From contig NZ_CP083239.1 of NCBI RefSeq assembly GCF_022836935.1, positions 806,001-870,000 on the forward strand: a stretch of DNA of 64,000 nucleotides. The letters run 5' to 3'. Below, piece by piece: positions 34,496 to 44,802 of the stretch; position 1 is the first letter of the stretch; every line of letters starts with the position of its first letter. The stretch comes from Ancylobacter polymorphus (GTDB lineage: Bacteria > Pseudomonadota > Alphaproteobacteria > Rhizobiales > Xanthobacteraceae). The notes beneath the pieces are model-generated. The model saw only the letters and a program-made list of their open reading frames with translations. It made no database searches and was not told the DNA's origin. Both the position numbers and the translations under genes were made by a program.

Positions 34496-34705
34496 CGGAC
34501 TGCAAGGTTCCGGTCGCCGTTCGCTAAAACGCAATCGCGTCCCACCTATCGGCGCACTCGCCCCGCCTAACCGCAATCCGTAACCGCTCAACGCCAAAGC
34601 CATCCCGACAACCGGCAAAGCGATCCCGCAACACGACACTCAGATCCCGGCAAACAGCAATTCGATCCTGGATAACGACAATCGGATCCCGCGTAAGAGC
34701 TGTCG
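34496..34705. repeat. degenerate 21-bp tandem repeat array
   Basis: About ten units of 21 bp can be aligned in register. The clearest are at 34601, 34622, 34643, 34664 and 34685, each starting [GC]ATCC(C/T). Older units to the left are more diverged. The period is seven codons, but the frames through it are interrupted, so it may be a decayed coding repeat or a non-coding satellite. Confidence 0.6.
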
Positions 34706-34984
34706 ATTTCCCTGTTTGTGGGTCACACGCTCCCTGTTACCGGACGAAATCTGCCTGCGGCGGCGCAAGCGTCTCCACGCTAAACGACTGAGAACAGGGC
34801 ATTTGTTCGCGGGATCAGAAGCAACGGCAGGGCGGACAAACGAATTTGCCTGTTTTTCTGAAACTATCAGGGAATTGGTCGGAGACAGGTTCGGAGGTGA
34901 CTGCCTCCACCGCCAGATTTTCAGCTTAAGACGTTGATTTGAAACGCTTTCCACGACTCCCTTCGAATTCCGCTTGAGATCAAC
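34706..34984. other. non-coding or decayed region beside the mobile element
   Basis: A plus-strand frame to 34937 is open but has no good start and no recognised product. The sequence is unlike the genes on either side. Between 34131 and 35153 only the two repeat arrays and one pseudogene fragment could be identified. Confidence 0.4.
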
Positions 34985-35134
34985 GGCCTGCCCGGCAACC
35001 AGCCATTTGGCCGGCACGACGGCGATGATCTGGCCGCCATAGCCGGTCGCATAGAAGGCGTTCTCCGCCATGTGTCCGCCGGAAGCGTCCACCACATAGG
35101 GCCATAGCCCTGCCGCATGGCCTCGTTACGAGGA
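34985..35134 (-). pseudogene. C-terminal fragment of a CubicO/class C beta-lactamase-fold hydrolase, frameshifted
   Basis: On the minus strand one frame reads RNEAMRQGYGPMWWTLPA and another continues as AENAFYATGYGGQIIAVVPA and KWLVA. Together they match the end of CubicO-type serine hydrolases (GYG-WW, then FYA-GYGGQ-I-VVP). A frameshift near 35070 separates the two, and the catalytic N-terminal domain is missing. It starts about 20 bp after the stop of the membrane-protein gene. Confidence 0.6.
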
Positions 35135-35153
35135 TGCGATCCGATTCAGGGCG

Positions 35154-36911
35154 TTATTGCGGAAAGGGCGTCACAGGCCCCCTGAGATGGCATTCCAGGT
35201 CCTTGATCTCGATCGCGGCGGACGGGCCGCCATCCGCGGCATCAGCGCCCTCCCCGGGCGTTGCGGCGGGCTCAAGGGCCAGGCGTGCAACCGCATCGAT
35301 GGTGGGGAAGGCGAACACGACGCTCTGACCGAGCGGGATCTCTTGCAGGGCCGCGGCGGATGAAACCTTCAATACGCCGTCTCCCGGCGCTCCCGTGACG
35401 GCAAAGGTCAACGACGTCGTCCCCACCGGGCAGGCGACAAAGGCGGGCTGCGTCGCGGAAAGAAAGCGCCCCTCCTGCAGTCCTTTCACTTTGATGTCGC
35501 GCGATTGGAAGACCCAAAGATTGTTCCGATAGAACAGTTCGAGGCCGCGCTTTACCTGAACAGGGTCCCAGAGAAGCGTGGCAGGACCTTTCGGCGGCAG
35601 CTGATCGTCGCGCGTCGCCAGTATATCCAGCGCGTGGGAAGCGATCTCGACCTTCCACCCGCGAACATAATAGGACTTTATCCAGTCACCCCTGAAACCG
35701 ATGAAAACACTCGCGGTGAGCGCAACGAAGGCGATCACCGCCGCACGCGTCCGCCAGGAACCCGCCGTTCCATCGCCGATCTTTAGGCCCAGCCAGACAA
35801 AGAGTGCGACCGGCAAGAACTTGATATGGGTGGCGTACCACTGTCCAACGCCCCCATCCACCCCATTTTCAAAGCGGAAGAACGAGACAAAAAGAATCGT
35901 AACAATGGAATAGGTGATGAGAAGGAGAACGAATACGTCCAATTTACGTGTATCACGGCGGAGGATGCGACGCGAAACATCGGTCACGGCCAACGCCGCC
36001 ACCATGAGCAAGAGAGCGCCAACGTAAAAATAGACGTCTGGCCGCCCCATTTGCTCAATGAGCGTACTGCCGAGAACGCTGGCAGCCGACATGACCAGGG
36101 CGAACTTGATCAGAATGAGCAAACTGAACGAGTCTTCGCTTGGGACGTTTGAAAACAGCGCGCCGTATTTATACACGAGTAAAATGTATAAAATAACGGA
36201 GCATAGGAAAGTCGCGAGAGTATAAATCGCATATGAGCGCAGCGGCCTTGACCGAAACATCAAGACGAAACCCACCACACCGACCGCCATGAACCCCGCG
36301 GAATACCCGCCCAGGAAGAATATGAAAGCGACAGGTATAAGGAAGAGCGGAAAAACGAAGCCTCGATTGTCGCACACAGCATGGCAGATCGCGAAGATCA
36401 CCAGGAGCACGAGGAGCGTGCCGACCTGCGCCGCAAGGGCCATACCCCAGAAAACATTATTCGTCGGCGACAAAAGAACGAAGTTACATCCGAACGTAGT
36501 GAAATATAAACCTACGAAATCGGACTCCCAGTTTCGGATGACAAACACAACAACGATAATCGCACTTATCACTACAGAAAAGGCAGATATAATAGCTGTA
36601 AAATTACCAGATATATTAAATAATACATAATTAAAAAACAATATTAAATTGTACCCCGGAAACAAATGCTCATCGAAAGCCGTCATAAAGCTTCGTACAT
36701 TCATGCCTCCATCTATGATACCGGCGATAAATGGGATGTGCAAAAAATCCGCCTCATAAAACGCATCGTAAGATACATTCCGTGTATAGATTGCATAAAA
36801 GCACAATAAAAGAATGAATACAGAAATGCTAAAAGCTATAAAACTTTTTTCAGCCCGCGACTTCGACAGAAATGAATCTCCTGTTCCATGATCTGATTGG
36901 TCAATATTCAT
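35154..36911 (-). CDS. polytopic membrane protein of unknown function
   Basis: A 585-residue protein with about ten hydrophobic segments between residues 25 and 410 (for example FIAFSISVFILLLCFYAIYT, AFSVVISAIIVVVFVI, FVLLLITYSIVTILFVSFF), followed by a soluble C-terminal domain of about 170 residues. Topology and the early acidic FYEADFLHIP loop recall membrane glycosyltransferases or polysaccharide proteins, but no family motif is certain. The first two thirds of the gene are AT-rich compared with everything around, while its 3' end is as GC-rich as the chromosome. This points to horizontal transfer with a mosaic end. Confidence 0.75.
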   Translation of the reverse strand: MNIDQSDHGTGDSFLSKSRAEKSFIAFSISVFILLLCFYAIYTRNVSYDAFYEADFLHIPFIAGIIDGGMNVRSFMTAFDEHLFPGYNLILFFNYVLFNISGNFTAIISAFSVVISAIIVVVFVIRNWESDFVGLYFTTFGCNFVLLSPTNNVFWGMALAAQVGTLLVLLVIFAICHAVCDNRGFVFPLFLIPVAFIFFLGGYSAGFMAVGVVGFVLMFRSRPLRSYAIYTLATFLCSVILYILLVYKYGALFSNVPSEDSFSLLILIKFALVMSAASVLGSTLIEQMGRPDVYFYVGALLLMVAALAVTDVSRRILRRDTRKLDVFVLLLITYSIVTILFVSFFRFENGVDGGVGQWYATHIKFLPVALFVWLGLKIGDGTAGSWRTRAAVIAFVALTASVFIGFRGDWIKSYYVRGWKVEIASHALDILATRDDQLPPKGPATLLWDPVQVKRGLELFYRNNLWVFQSRDIKVKGLQEGRFLSATQPAFVACPVGTTSLTFAVTGAPGDGVLKVSSAAALQEIPLGQSVVFAFPTIDAVARLALEPAATPGEGADAADGGPSAAIEIKDLECHLRGPVTPFPQ

Positions 36912-37410
36912 CTAAAATATACCCTCAGAAAATGTCGATCCTGCAATGACGCCGATGAGACTGGTTCGCCGGAACGTCCCACGCGCCTACAACACAAACC
37001 GGTCGCCATCGGCGAAGCCGCGGATTCCCTGGCCCCTTTCAGGCACAGGACGCCGCTTCCCCGCCTCTCGTGACGGGACATGTCGGAAGGCGCGGGTCAT
37101 GTCGCTGTCGCCCGGATAGGCGGCTGCGTGAAGCCCTACTCGAGCGGCCCGCGCCGGCGCCTCGCTTGGGCGATGGCATGGCCGGGCGAATGTCGTTCTC
37201 CGCCCTGCCGCCCCATATCGGAGCGACGCGCGGAGGACCCAGCGCGGCAGGCCACGCCATCGCAAGACACGAGAAGGAAAGAGGAACGCTGAGAGCATGG
37301 GCCGACGGCGAGGCATCCTCCGCACATACCGGGACGCCAGCCCACGGCCACCGCGCCGGGCGGAGAACGGCGGGGGGCGGCGTGCGTCGCGGCCGCCCCC
37401 GCCGCGTGTC
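36912..37410. other. intergenic, nothing recognised
   Basis: About 500 bp of mixed composition, AT-rich next to the membrane-protein start and GC-rich toward 37.4 kb. Open frames are present on both strands, but none has a ribosome binding site with a recognisable protein. The promoter of the membrane-protein gene must lie in its left part. Confidence 0.5.
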
Positions 37411-37845
37411 TCACTTCAGCGAAAGAGCCAGCCCGCTCAGATCGAGGCTGACGATCACGCCCTTCTGCTCGCCGCTGAGTTCCAGCACGGCGCCGTTCTG
37501 GTTGGTCAGCACGACCACCTGCGCCCCCTTCACGAAGGCGGCGCCGGCGCCGCCCTGGGCATAGACGCCCGACACATCGGACGCACGCTGGATATTGCGC
37601 ACCTTGCCGTGCAGGCGCGTCTCGGAAGCGCCGAAGGTGAAGCCATAGCTCAGCCCGCCGACCGAGAGCGGGTATTTCCGGCCCTGGAAGGTCAGCACGC
37701 CCTCGCCGGCGGAACCGCCGACGACGAACCCGGCCTTCACGATGCGGATGGTGATGGTGCCGTCCGCGGCGCTGGCCAGCGACATGCCGCCGATGAGCGC
37801 GGCCAGAGCGAGCAACCCGACCCGTAGTACCGACAAGAGTTTCAT
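37411..37845 (-). CDS. secreted protein of unknown function
   Basis: A 144-residue protein with a clear Sec signal peptide (MKLLSVLRVGLLALAALIGG, cleavage after ASA). The mature part is rich in glycine and beta-prone segments: GTITIRIVKAGFVVGGSAGE, LTFQGRKYPLSVGGLSYGF and VIVSLDLSGLALSLK. The pattern recalls small periplasmic or outer-membrane-associated beta proteins of Hyphomicrobiales, but no family name is certain. It stands alone between the membrane-protein gene and the chemotaxis receptor gene. Confidence 0.75.
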   Translation of the reverse strand: MKLLSVLRVGLLALAALIGGMSLASAADGTITIRIVKAGFVVGGSAGEGVLTFQGRKYPLSVGGLSYGFTFGASETRLHGKVRNIQRASDVSGVYAQGGAGAAFVKGAQVVVLTNQNGAVLELSGEQKGVIVSLDLSGLALSLK

Positions 37846-38035
37846 CGGCGATAACCTTCCCTAGTGGAGCAACGTGCCCTGTTGGCACCGTTGAATAACG
37901 CTCACTCTGGCGGTTCGTTGCCGGACAATCAACCGCGGAACCGAAGGCCATGACGCGGTGGAGGGGAAGGCGCCTGAAAGGCGACGCCCGGCGTCGCTGC
38001 CGCCGGGCGCTTCTTCTCGTCGGGTGCGGGGCGGC

Positions 38036-39736
38036 TCAGGCCGCGCGCAGGGTGGTCACGAAGCTGCGCACCTCGGTGTTGAGCTGCACCGCCTGGCCGG
38101 AGAGCTGTTCGGACAGGCCCTTGAGCTGCACCGAAGCGGCGCCTGTGGTCTCCGCCGCCTCGCCGACACCGTGGATGCTGCCATTGACGACCTGGGCGCC
38201 CTCGGCGGCCTGCTGGGTGCTGTAGGCGATTTCGCGTGTCGCCGCCCCCTGCTCCTCGATGGCGGCGGAGATCGCCGCCGACGCGGTGCGGATCTCGTTG
38301 ATGGTGGTGGCGATCCGCGCGATCGACGCGACGGAGCGGTCCGTCGCGCTCTGGATTTCCGTCACCTTGGCGGAAATCTCCTCGGTCGCCTGCGCGGTCT
38401 GGCTGGCGAGGTCCTTCACCTCCTGCGCCACCACGGCGAAGCCCCGGCCGGCCTCGCCGGCGCGGGCGGCCTCGATGGTGGCGTTGAGCGCCAGCAGATT
38501 GGTCTGCCCGGCGATGGTGGTGATGAGGTCGATGACCGCGCCGATCTGGCTCGCCGCCTGGGTCAGTTCGGCGATCTCGCTCTGGATGCGGGTCGAATCA
38601 TTGGAGGCGCCATCGGCGATGCTCGCGGCGCGGACCACCTGATCGGCAATCTCGCGCACCGAGGCGGACATCTCCTCGGTGGAGGCCGCAACCGTCTGCA
38701 CGCTCGCGGAGGCTTCCGTCGCCGCCTCGCTCACGGCGCGGGCCTGGCGGGTGGTCTGCTCCGCCGCGGCCGAGAGCATGGTCGCGGCCTGCGCCACTTC
38801 CGTGGACGAGTTGGTGAACGACTCCGCCAGCCTGCCCATGCGGCTTTCAAAGGTGGCGGCGATCTCCTCCTTCTGCTGGCGCAGCCGCTCGGCCGAGCGC
38901 TGCTCCTCGATCGCCGCCTGCGCGCGCAGTTCGGCATTGGCGATCAGCTCCTGCCGGAAGCGCGCCAGCCCCCGCGCCAGCCGCCCCACCTCGTCGCGGC
39001 GCTCGGTCTCCCCGACCTCGGTCTCGAAGCGCCCGGAGGTCAGCGCCTCCATCACACCGACGATACGGCCGATGGGGCGCACAATGCCGCGCGTGGCGAT
39101 GAGGAAGGCGAGCACGAGGCAGAAGAAGATCGCGGCGCCGGTGCCGGCATAGAGTTCAAGCTGGGTGGCGTCGGCCCGCGCGTGCAGTTCCTCCTCGCGC
39201 TGGTGCATGTGGTCCTGCAGGGTGGCGACGAGACTGGCCAGCTCCACCCGCACCTTCTCCAGCGCCGGCTCGCACTCCGCCATCATCATCTGGCTCGCGT
39301 GGTGCTTCTCGTCGGCGGTCGTCGCCGCGAGCGCCCTCTGGATGGTGGCGGCGCAGGCGTTCTTCACCTGCGCATCGAAGCGGTCCACCAGCGCCTGGAT
39401 CTCGGCAGCGTGGTCGGGCAACGCCTTTTGCGCCTCGGCCGCAAAGCGATGCAGCTCCTCAAGCCCGTGCGCAAGCTGCGTCTGCGCCTCGCGGCCCTCC
39501 TCCGGGCTGGTGGAGGCCAGCGCCTGGAAGATCGAGCGCTCCGACCATACCGCCTGCCGGTTCATCCGCGCCAGCGCCACCGCCGCCCGGGCATCGCCCT
39601 CCAGCAGCGCCGTGTAATCGTCCTGCATGTCCGCCATCCGGCGGCCGGCGAACAGCGTACATCCGGTCGAGCAAAGCCCGAGCAGAGCAACGACGAGGGA
39701 GATTTTCCCCAGTATGGACCAGTTGGCGAAGCGCAT
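38036..39736 (-). CDS. methyl-accepting chemotaxis protein
   Basis: A 566-residue receptor. A first membrane helix ([20 protein letters not shown], residues 9-28) is followed by a helical periplasmic sensor of about 155 residues, a second membrane helix ([18 protein letters not shown]), a HAMP domain ([18 protein letters not shown]) and the cytoplasmic signalling coil. The signature hairpin is [20 protein letters not shown] with [20 protein letters not shown]. It would pass ligand information to CheW/CheA. No chemotaxis genes are nearby. The start is uncertain; a GTG/ATG further up (39769) would add 11 residues. Confidence 0.93.
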   Translation of the reverse strand: MRFANWSILGKISLVVALLGLCSTGCTLFAGRRMADMQDDYTALLEGDARAAVALARMNRQAVWSERSIFQALASTSPEEGREAQTQLAHGLEELHRFAAEAQKALPDHAAEIQALVDRFDAQVKNACAATIQRALAATTADEKHHASQMMMAECEPALEKVRVELASLVATLQDHMHQREEELHARADATQLELYAGTGAAIFFCLVLAFLIATRGIVRPIGRIVGVMEALTSGRFETEVGETERRDEVGRLARGLARFRQELIANAELRAQAAIEEQRSAERLRQQKEEIAATFESRMGRLAESFTNSSTEVAQAATMLSAAAEQTTRQARAVSEAATEASASVQTVAASTEEMSASVREIADQVVRAASIADGASNDSTRIQSEIAELTQAASQIGAVIDLITTIAGQTNLLALNATIEAARAGEAGRGFAVVAQEVKDLASQTAQATEEISAKVTEIQSATDRSVASIARIATTINEIRTASAAISAAIEEQGAATREIAYSTQQAAEGAQVVNGSIHGVGEAAETTGAASVQLKGLSEQLSGQAVQLNTEVRSFVTTLRAA

Positions 39737-39820
39737 GGCGGCATCTCGTAAGGTTAAGTTGGCCACCACTAGAGGCAGGCTTGCTTGCGCGAGGCTGATG
39801 GCACGCCCGAAACCCGCCCC

Positions 39821-40711
39821 TCAGCGGCGCAGCACGGTGCCCGCCGCCGCCCGCACCGCGCGTGTCAGCCGGCTCAGCGCCCCGGCGTGCAGGCGGGTCA
39901 CCGTCCAGTACAGCGGCACGGCGCTGCGCCGGCCCGGCACCAGCTCGATGAGGCGGCCGGCGTCGATCTCCGCCTCGACCATCACCACGGGGTGCAGGCC
40001 CCAGCCGAGCCCCAGCCGCGTGAGGTCGAGAAAGCCATGGGTGGAGGGCACCCAATGCACCGGGCCGAGCCGTTCCACCCCCAGCGCGGCCTGGGCCCAG
40101 CGCGCCTGCAGGAAATCCCGCCGGTCGAAGCGCAAGCAGGGCGCCGCCTCCAGCGCCGTCGCGGTGACACCGTCGGGGAAATGTCGCGCGTAAAAGTCCG
40201 GGCTGGCGCAGGCGGCATAGGCCAGCGCGCCGAGCGGGAGCGTCCGGCACCCCGGCACGGGCTCGCGCTCGGCGGTGACAGCGGCCAGCACCTCGCCGCT
40301 GCGCAGCCGCGCGGCGGTGTGCGCCTCGTCGTCGAGCGCGATGTCGAGCGTCGCCCGCGTCGCGCGGGCGAAGGCGGCGGCAGCCGTCGGAAACCAGGTG
40401 GCGAGACTGTCGGCATTCACCGCCACCGGCACAGTGAGGCGCTCGCCCGCCCCCGCTGCGGGGCCGAGCGCCGGGGCGAGGTCATGCTCCAGCAGCCGCA
40501 CCCGGTCGAGATGAGCGCACAGCGTGCGCCCGAGCGGGGTCGGCGTCGCCGGCTGGCCGCGGACGATGAGGATGGCGCCGAGCCGTTCCTCCAGCCCGCG
40601 CACGCGCTGCGACACCGCCGAGGGCGTGATGCCGAGCGCGGCGGCGGCGCGCTCGAACGTGCCTTCCCGCACCACGGCGGCGACGGCGGCAAGCGAGGGG
40701 TAATCCAGCAT
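39821..40711 (-). CDS. argP: LysR-family regulator, ArgP (IciA) type
   Basis: A 296-residue LysR protein. The helix-turn-helix is in residues 1-60 (LDYPSLAAVAAVVREGTFER, AAAALGITPSAVSQRVRGLE). The rest is the effector-binding domain. ArgP in other bacteria senses lysine and arginine and activates the exporter gene argO/lysE, which is the divergent neighbour here. ATG 40711 is the natural start, just before MLDYPSL; the longer frame from 40768 would cross the shared control region. Confidence 0.88.
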   Translation of the reverse strand: MLDYPSLAAVAAVVREGTFERAAAALGITPSAVSQRVRGLEERLGAILIVRGQPATPTPLGRTLCAHLDRVRLLEHDLAPALGPAAGAGERLTVPVAVNADSLATWFPTAAAAFARATRATLDIALDDEAHTAARLRSGEVLAAVTAEREPVPGCRTLPLGALAYAACASPDFYARHFPDGVTATALEAAPCLRFDRRDFLQARWAQAALGVERLGPVHWVPSTHGFLDLTRLGLGWGLHPVVMVEAEIDAGRLIELVPGRRSAVPLYWTVTRLHAGALSRLTRAVRAAAGTVLRR

Positions 40712-40715
40712 GATG

Positions 40716-40755
40716 AAGTTTTGCTTCATCTGGCTTAGCAGAACAAGTTTTACTT
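40716..40755. promoter_or_regulatory. direct repeat in the argP-lysE control region
   Basis: AAGTTTTGCTT (40716-40726) and AAGTTTTACTT (40745-40755) are two near-identical 11-mers 29 bp apart in the 73-bp space between the divergent starts. Each has short dyad symmetry (AAG...CTT). They are good candidates for ArgP binding sites. Confidence 0.55.
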
Positions 40756-40784
40756 GGGCAGGCGCCACGCGTCATCAAGGCGGC

Positions 40785-41426
40785 ATGACACAGCCGCTCG
40801 CGCCCGCCCTCCTCCCCTTCGTCACCGGTTTTCTGCTCTCCGCCGCCCTGATCATCGCCATCGGCGCGCAGAACCTGTTCGTGCTGCGCCAGGGGCTGCG
40901 GCGCGAACATGTGGGGCCGATCGTCTTGTTCTGCGGCACCGCCGACGCGCTGCTCATCGGCGCGGGCGTCGCCGGGCTCGGCGCCTTTCTCAACGCCCTG
41001 CCCCAGCTCGCCACGGCGCTGGCGCTGGGCGGCGCCGGCTTTCTCGGCTGGTATGGGGTGCAGGCGCTGCGGCGCATGGCGGCGACGGACGCGATGGCGG
41101 TTGATGCGTCGGCCGGCACCACGCTGGCCCGCGCGCTGCTCGCCACCGCCGGCTTCACGTTGCTCAACCCGCATGTCTATCTCGACACGGTGCTGCTGAT
41201 GGGCGCGGCCGGCGCCGCCCAGCCGGAGGCGGCGCGCCCGGTCTTCGTCGCCGGCGCGGCGCTGGCGAGCTTTCTCTGGTTCGCGGCGCTCGGCTATGGC
41301 GCCAGGCTGCTGCGCCCGCTCTTCGCGCGCCCGGCGGCGTGGCGGGTGCTCGACGCCGGGGTGGGCGTGATCATGCTGGCGCTGGCTGCCTCGCTGGTGG
41401 CGCGTGCCCTCTCCGCCCCCGGCTGA
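40785..41426 (+). CDS. LysE/ArgO-type amino-acid exporter
   Basis: A 213-residue inner-membrane exporter with about six hydrophobic segments. It shows the LysE/ArgO start ALIIAIGAQNLFVLRQGLRR and HVGPIVLFCGTADALLIGAG, and later TLLNPHVYLDTVLLMGA. It moves lysine or arginine out of the cell when internal levels rise. ATG 40785 (MTQPLAP) is chosen over 40710. The divergent argP gene is its probable regulator. Confidence 0.9.
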   Translation: MTQPLAPALLPFVTGFLLSAALIIAIGAQNLFVLRQGLRREHVGPIVLFCGTADALLIGAGVAGLGAFLNALPQLATALALGGAGFLGWYGVQALRRMAATDAMAVDASAGTTLARALLATAGFTLLNPHVYLDTVLLMGAAGAAQPEAARPVFVAGAALASFLWFAALGYGARLLRPLFARPAAWRVLDAGVGVIMLALAASLVARALSAPG

Positions 41427-41474
41427 TCGCCCGCCCGCCGATGCCCGAGGTTGCGGTGCGCCGGCGCTGCGGCG

Positions 41475-42884
41475 ATGGTGGCACGGTTCGTCCCCTCGCC
41501 GGAGAAGCTGTTGAGGTTCCGCGTCGCCGCCTTTGTCGTCACCGCCCTGTGCCTGCTGCTGGCGCCGGCACCCGCGGCGCAGGCGCGCCCCCTGCGCATC
41601 GTCACCTCGTTTCCTCCCTCGATGATCGAGCTTTACCGCACAGCGTTCCGGGCGGCGCGGCCGGACATCGAGGTCGAATTCGTGCAGCGCAAGACCACCG
41701 CCGCCGTGGCGCTGATCACCGGGGGCGAGCGGCTCGATGCCGATCTGTTCTGGGCCTCGGCGCCGGATGCGTTCGAGCTGCTGAAGCTGGAAGGACGGCT
41801 CGCCCCGCTCGCCCCGCGCGACACCGGCACCCCGCCGGTGGTGGCGGGCTATCCCGTCAACGATCCCTCCGGCCTTTATCTCGGCTTCGCGCTGTCGGGC
41901 TATGGCGTGGTGTGGAACGAAGCCTATCTGGAGCGCCACCGGCTCGGCGTGCCGCAGCGCTGGCGCGATCTCACCGCGCCGGTCTATCACGGCCATATCG
42001 GCCTCTCCTCGCCCTCGCGATCCGGCACGACGCATCTGATGGTCGAGGCGCTGCTGCAGTCGCAGGGCTGGGATGAGGGCTGGGCGGTGTGGCGTCAGGT
42101 CGGCGGCAATCTCGCCACCGTCACCGCCCGCAGCTTCGGCGTGGCGGCGGGGGTGTCGCGCGGGCGGTTCGGGGTCGGCATCACCATCGATTTCCTGGCG
42201 CGGCCGGGCGAGCTCGACGCCGGGCCGGTGCGCTTCAGCTTTCCCGATCAGAAAGTGTTCACCCCCGCCAGCATCGCCCTGCTGAAGGACGCGGTGAACC
42301 GCGAGGCGGCGAACGCCTTCGTCGATTTCCTGCTCTCCGTACCCGGCCAGCGCCTGCTGCTCGACCCCCGCATCGACCGCCAGCCGATCCGCCCGGAGTT
42401 CTATGCCGAGGGCGCGACCGTCGGGCCCAATCCCTTCGCGCAGAACGACGAGGCCGCGACCTGGAGCTTCGATGCCGGCCGCTCGGCGCAGCGCTATGAG
42501 CTGGTCAACATCCTGTTCGACGAGCTGATCACCTTCCCGCTCAGCGACGCCACCGACATCTGGCGCACCGTCTATGAGGTGGAAGCCGCCCTGCTCCCCA
42601 CGCCGCACACCGAGGCGGCGCGCGAGGTGACGCGGGCGCGGGCGCTGCTGCGGCAGATGCCGTTCGATGAGGCGGAAGCCACGCGCCTCGCCACCGGGGT
42701 GAAGCTGGCGCGCGTGCCGCGCGGCCTGCCCGCCGCGCCGGAACAGGCGGCGCTCACCGCCCGCATCCAGCGCTGGGCCGCCGCCAATCTTGCCGAGGCG
42801 CGCGCCGCCGCCGAGACGGCCCGGCGCCTGCTGGTGGAGGACGGGCGGCTGCCGGCGCTGCGCGCGGGACGCGGCACGCCATGA
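41475..42884 (+). CDS. periplasmic binding protein of a three-component system (PgtC-like)
   Basis: A protein of about 469 residues with an N-terminal hydrophobic signal (RVAAFVVTALCLLLAPAPAA). It is a paralogue of the binding protein at 46409: both share FWASAPDAFE, a YPxNDPxGxYxGFAxSGYGxxWN segment and SPSRSGTTHL-like SP(S/A)RSGTTHL. Its C-terminal extension has a helical character. It is followed, with an ATGA overlap, by a histidine kinase gene and then a sigma-54 activator gene. That is the order seen in the PgtC-PgtB-PgtA phosphoglycerate system, where the binding protein signals to the kinase. A TTG at 41511 is an alternative start. Confidence 0.82.
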   Translation: MVARFVPSPEKLLRFRVAAFVVTALCLLLAPAPAAQARPLRIVTSFPPSMIELYRTAFRAARPDIEVEFVQRKTTAAVALITGGERLDADLFWASAPDAFELLKLEGRLAPLAPRDTGTPPVVAGYPVNDPSGLYLGFALSGYGVVWNEAYLERHRLGVPQRWRDLTAPVYHGHIGLSSPSRSGTTHLMVEALLQSQGWDEGWAVWRQVGGNLATVTARSFGVAAGVSRGRFGVGITIDFLARPGELDAGPVRFSFPDQKVFTPASIALLKDAVNREAANAFVDFLLSVPGQRLLLDPRIDRQPIRPEFYAEGATVGPNPFAQNDEAATWSFDAGRSAQRYELVNILFDELITFPLSDATDIWRTVYEVEAALLPTPHTEAAREVTRARALLRQMPFDEAEATRLATGVKLARVPRGLPAAPEQAALTARIQRWAAANLAEARAAAETARRLLVEDGRLPALRAGRGTP

Positions 42885-44802
42885 GCGGGGAGCGTACCCG
42901 TTTCGGCATTGGCGGGCGGCTGCTGCTCGCCTTCATCGGCGTGGGCGGGCTGGCGGTCATCGCCTGCCTCGTCGGCTGGCTGTCCTATGCCCGGCTGTCG
43001 TCGGAGCTCGATTCCACCGCGCGCGGCCATGTGCCGGCGCTGGTCTTCGCCGCCCAGCTCTCGCAGGCGGGCGGGCGCCTCACCGCCGCCGCCACCGAAC
43101 TCGCCACCGCCGAGCGCCGCGACGACCATGACCGCGCCATGGAGCGGGCGAGCGAGCGGCTCGGCGCGCTCGGCCAATTGCTGGAAACCGCGCCGTCGCG
43201 CGAAGGCGCGCAGGGCTTCGCCGCGCTGCGCCGGCTGGTGGAAGCGCTCGGCACCACGCTCGACGCGGTGGACGCCGCCGCCCGCCGCCGCTTCGACATC
43301 GAGGCCCGCACCCGCGCCATTGTCGAGGAACTGCGCTGGCTGCAGGCCGATCTCGTCGACGAGGTCGAGCCGCTGGTGGAAGACGCGCGCTTCAACATCC
43401 ACGCCGCCCTCGCCCAGGCGGGGCAGGCGGGCGAGGCCGGGCAGGCGGCGCAGCGCATCCTGCGCGACGAGACCTCCAAGACCGAGGCCATCCTCGCTTT
43501 GAGCGCGCAGGCGCATCTCGCCATCGGCCTTCTCGGCCAGGTGGCGAGCGTGCGGGTGACCGAGGACCTGCGCCAGACCGGGCATTTCCTCGGCGAGGCG
43601 GTGGACGAACTCGTGGTCGAGGCCAAGCGGCTGCAGGGCTGGGCGGACGCCATCACCGTGCGCCAGATCGTCGGCCGCCTCGCCGCACTGTCGGAAGCGG
43701 AAAGCGGCCTGCCGGGGCTGCGCATGGCCGAGATCGCCGCGTCGGAGGAAGGCCAGGCGCGGCTCGCCACCAGCCGCGATCTCGCCGCCGAACTTGGCGG
43801 CAGCATCGGCTCCGTGGCGCGGCAGATCGAGACCGAGGCCCGCGCCGCCGCCGCCCGCGCGGCGGAAGCCATCGTCATCGGGCGCGGCCTGCTGCTCGCC
43901 ATTGCCGGGCTTTCGCTCGGCGTCGCGGTGCTGGTGGGCTGGTTCTATGTCCGGCGCAGCCTCATCGCCCGGCTGGAGCGGCTCACCCTCGCCGCCGGGG
44001 CCATCGCCGCCGGCGGCGCGGTGGAACTGCCGGCGGCCAAGGCGCAGGGCTATTTCGGCGCCGACGAGCTGGACGAACTCGCCCGCGCCCTCGTCATCTT
44101 CCGCCAGACGCGCGACGAGCTGGTGCAGTCCGCCAAGCTCGCCGCGCTCGGCCAGATGGCGGCGGGCATCGGGCACGAGCTGAACCAGCCGCTCGCCGCC
44201 ATCCGCTCGCACGCGCATAACGGCGCCGTGCTGCTGAAGCGCGGGCGCGGTGAGGACGCGGCGGAAAGCCTCGCCCGCATCGAAGGGCTCACCGTCCGCA
44301 TGGCGCAGAGCATCGCCCATCTCAAGCGCTTCGCCCGCCGGCCGGAGCCTACCCTCAGTGCGGTCGATCTGGACCATGTGGTCGAGGGCGCGCTGTCGCT
44401 GTTCGCCCAGCGCATTGCCGATGAGCGCATCGAGGTGCTACGGGCGGTGCCGCCGGGGCTGCGGGTCCGCGCCGAGGAGGTGCGGCTCGAACAGGTGCTG
44501 GTCAATCTCATCGCCAATGCGATGGACGCGGTTCACGACGCGGCCGCGCGCCGGATCGAGGTCCGCGCCCGCCGCGAGGGAGAGCATGTGAGCATCGAGA
44601 TCGTCGACAGCGGTACGGGAATCGGGGACGCACAGCGCTCGGACATTTTCGATCCGTTCTTCACCACCAAGCCGCCCGGCTCCGGCCTTGGCCTCGGCCT
44701 GTCGCTGTCCTTCAACATCATCCGCGATTTCGGCGGCCGGCTGCTGCTGAAGCAGAGCTCGCCCGCCGGGAGCATCTTCGCCATCGAACTGAGCGAGGCG
44801 GC

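Noticed and set aside
34218..34505. Minus-strand small ORF of 95 codons across the 11-bp repeats
   Set aside because: An 11-bp period is not compatible with a coding repeat, no family is seen, and the ribosome binding site is poor.
37958..39751. Plus-strand frame of 597 codons
   Set aside because: It is antisense to the chemotaxis receptor; the product is a low-complexity Arg/Gly/Leu chain.
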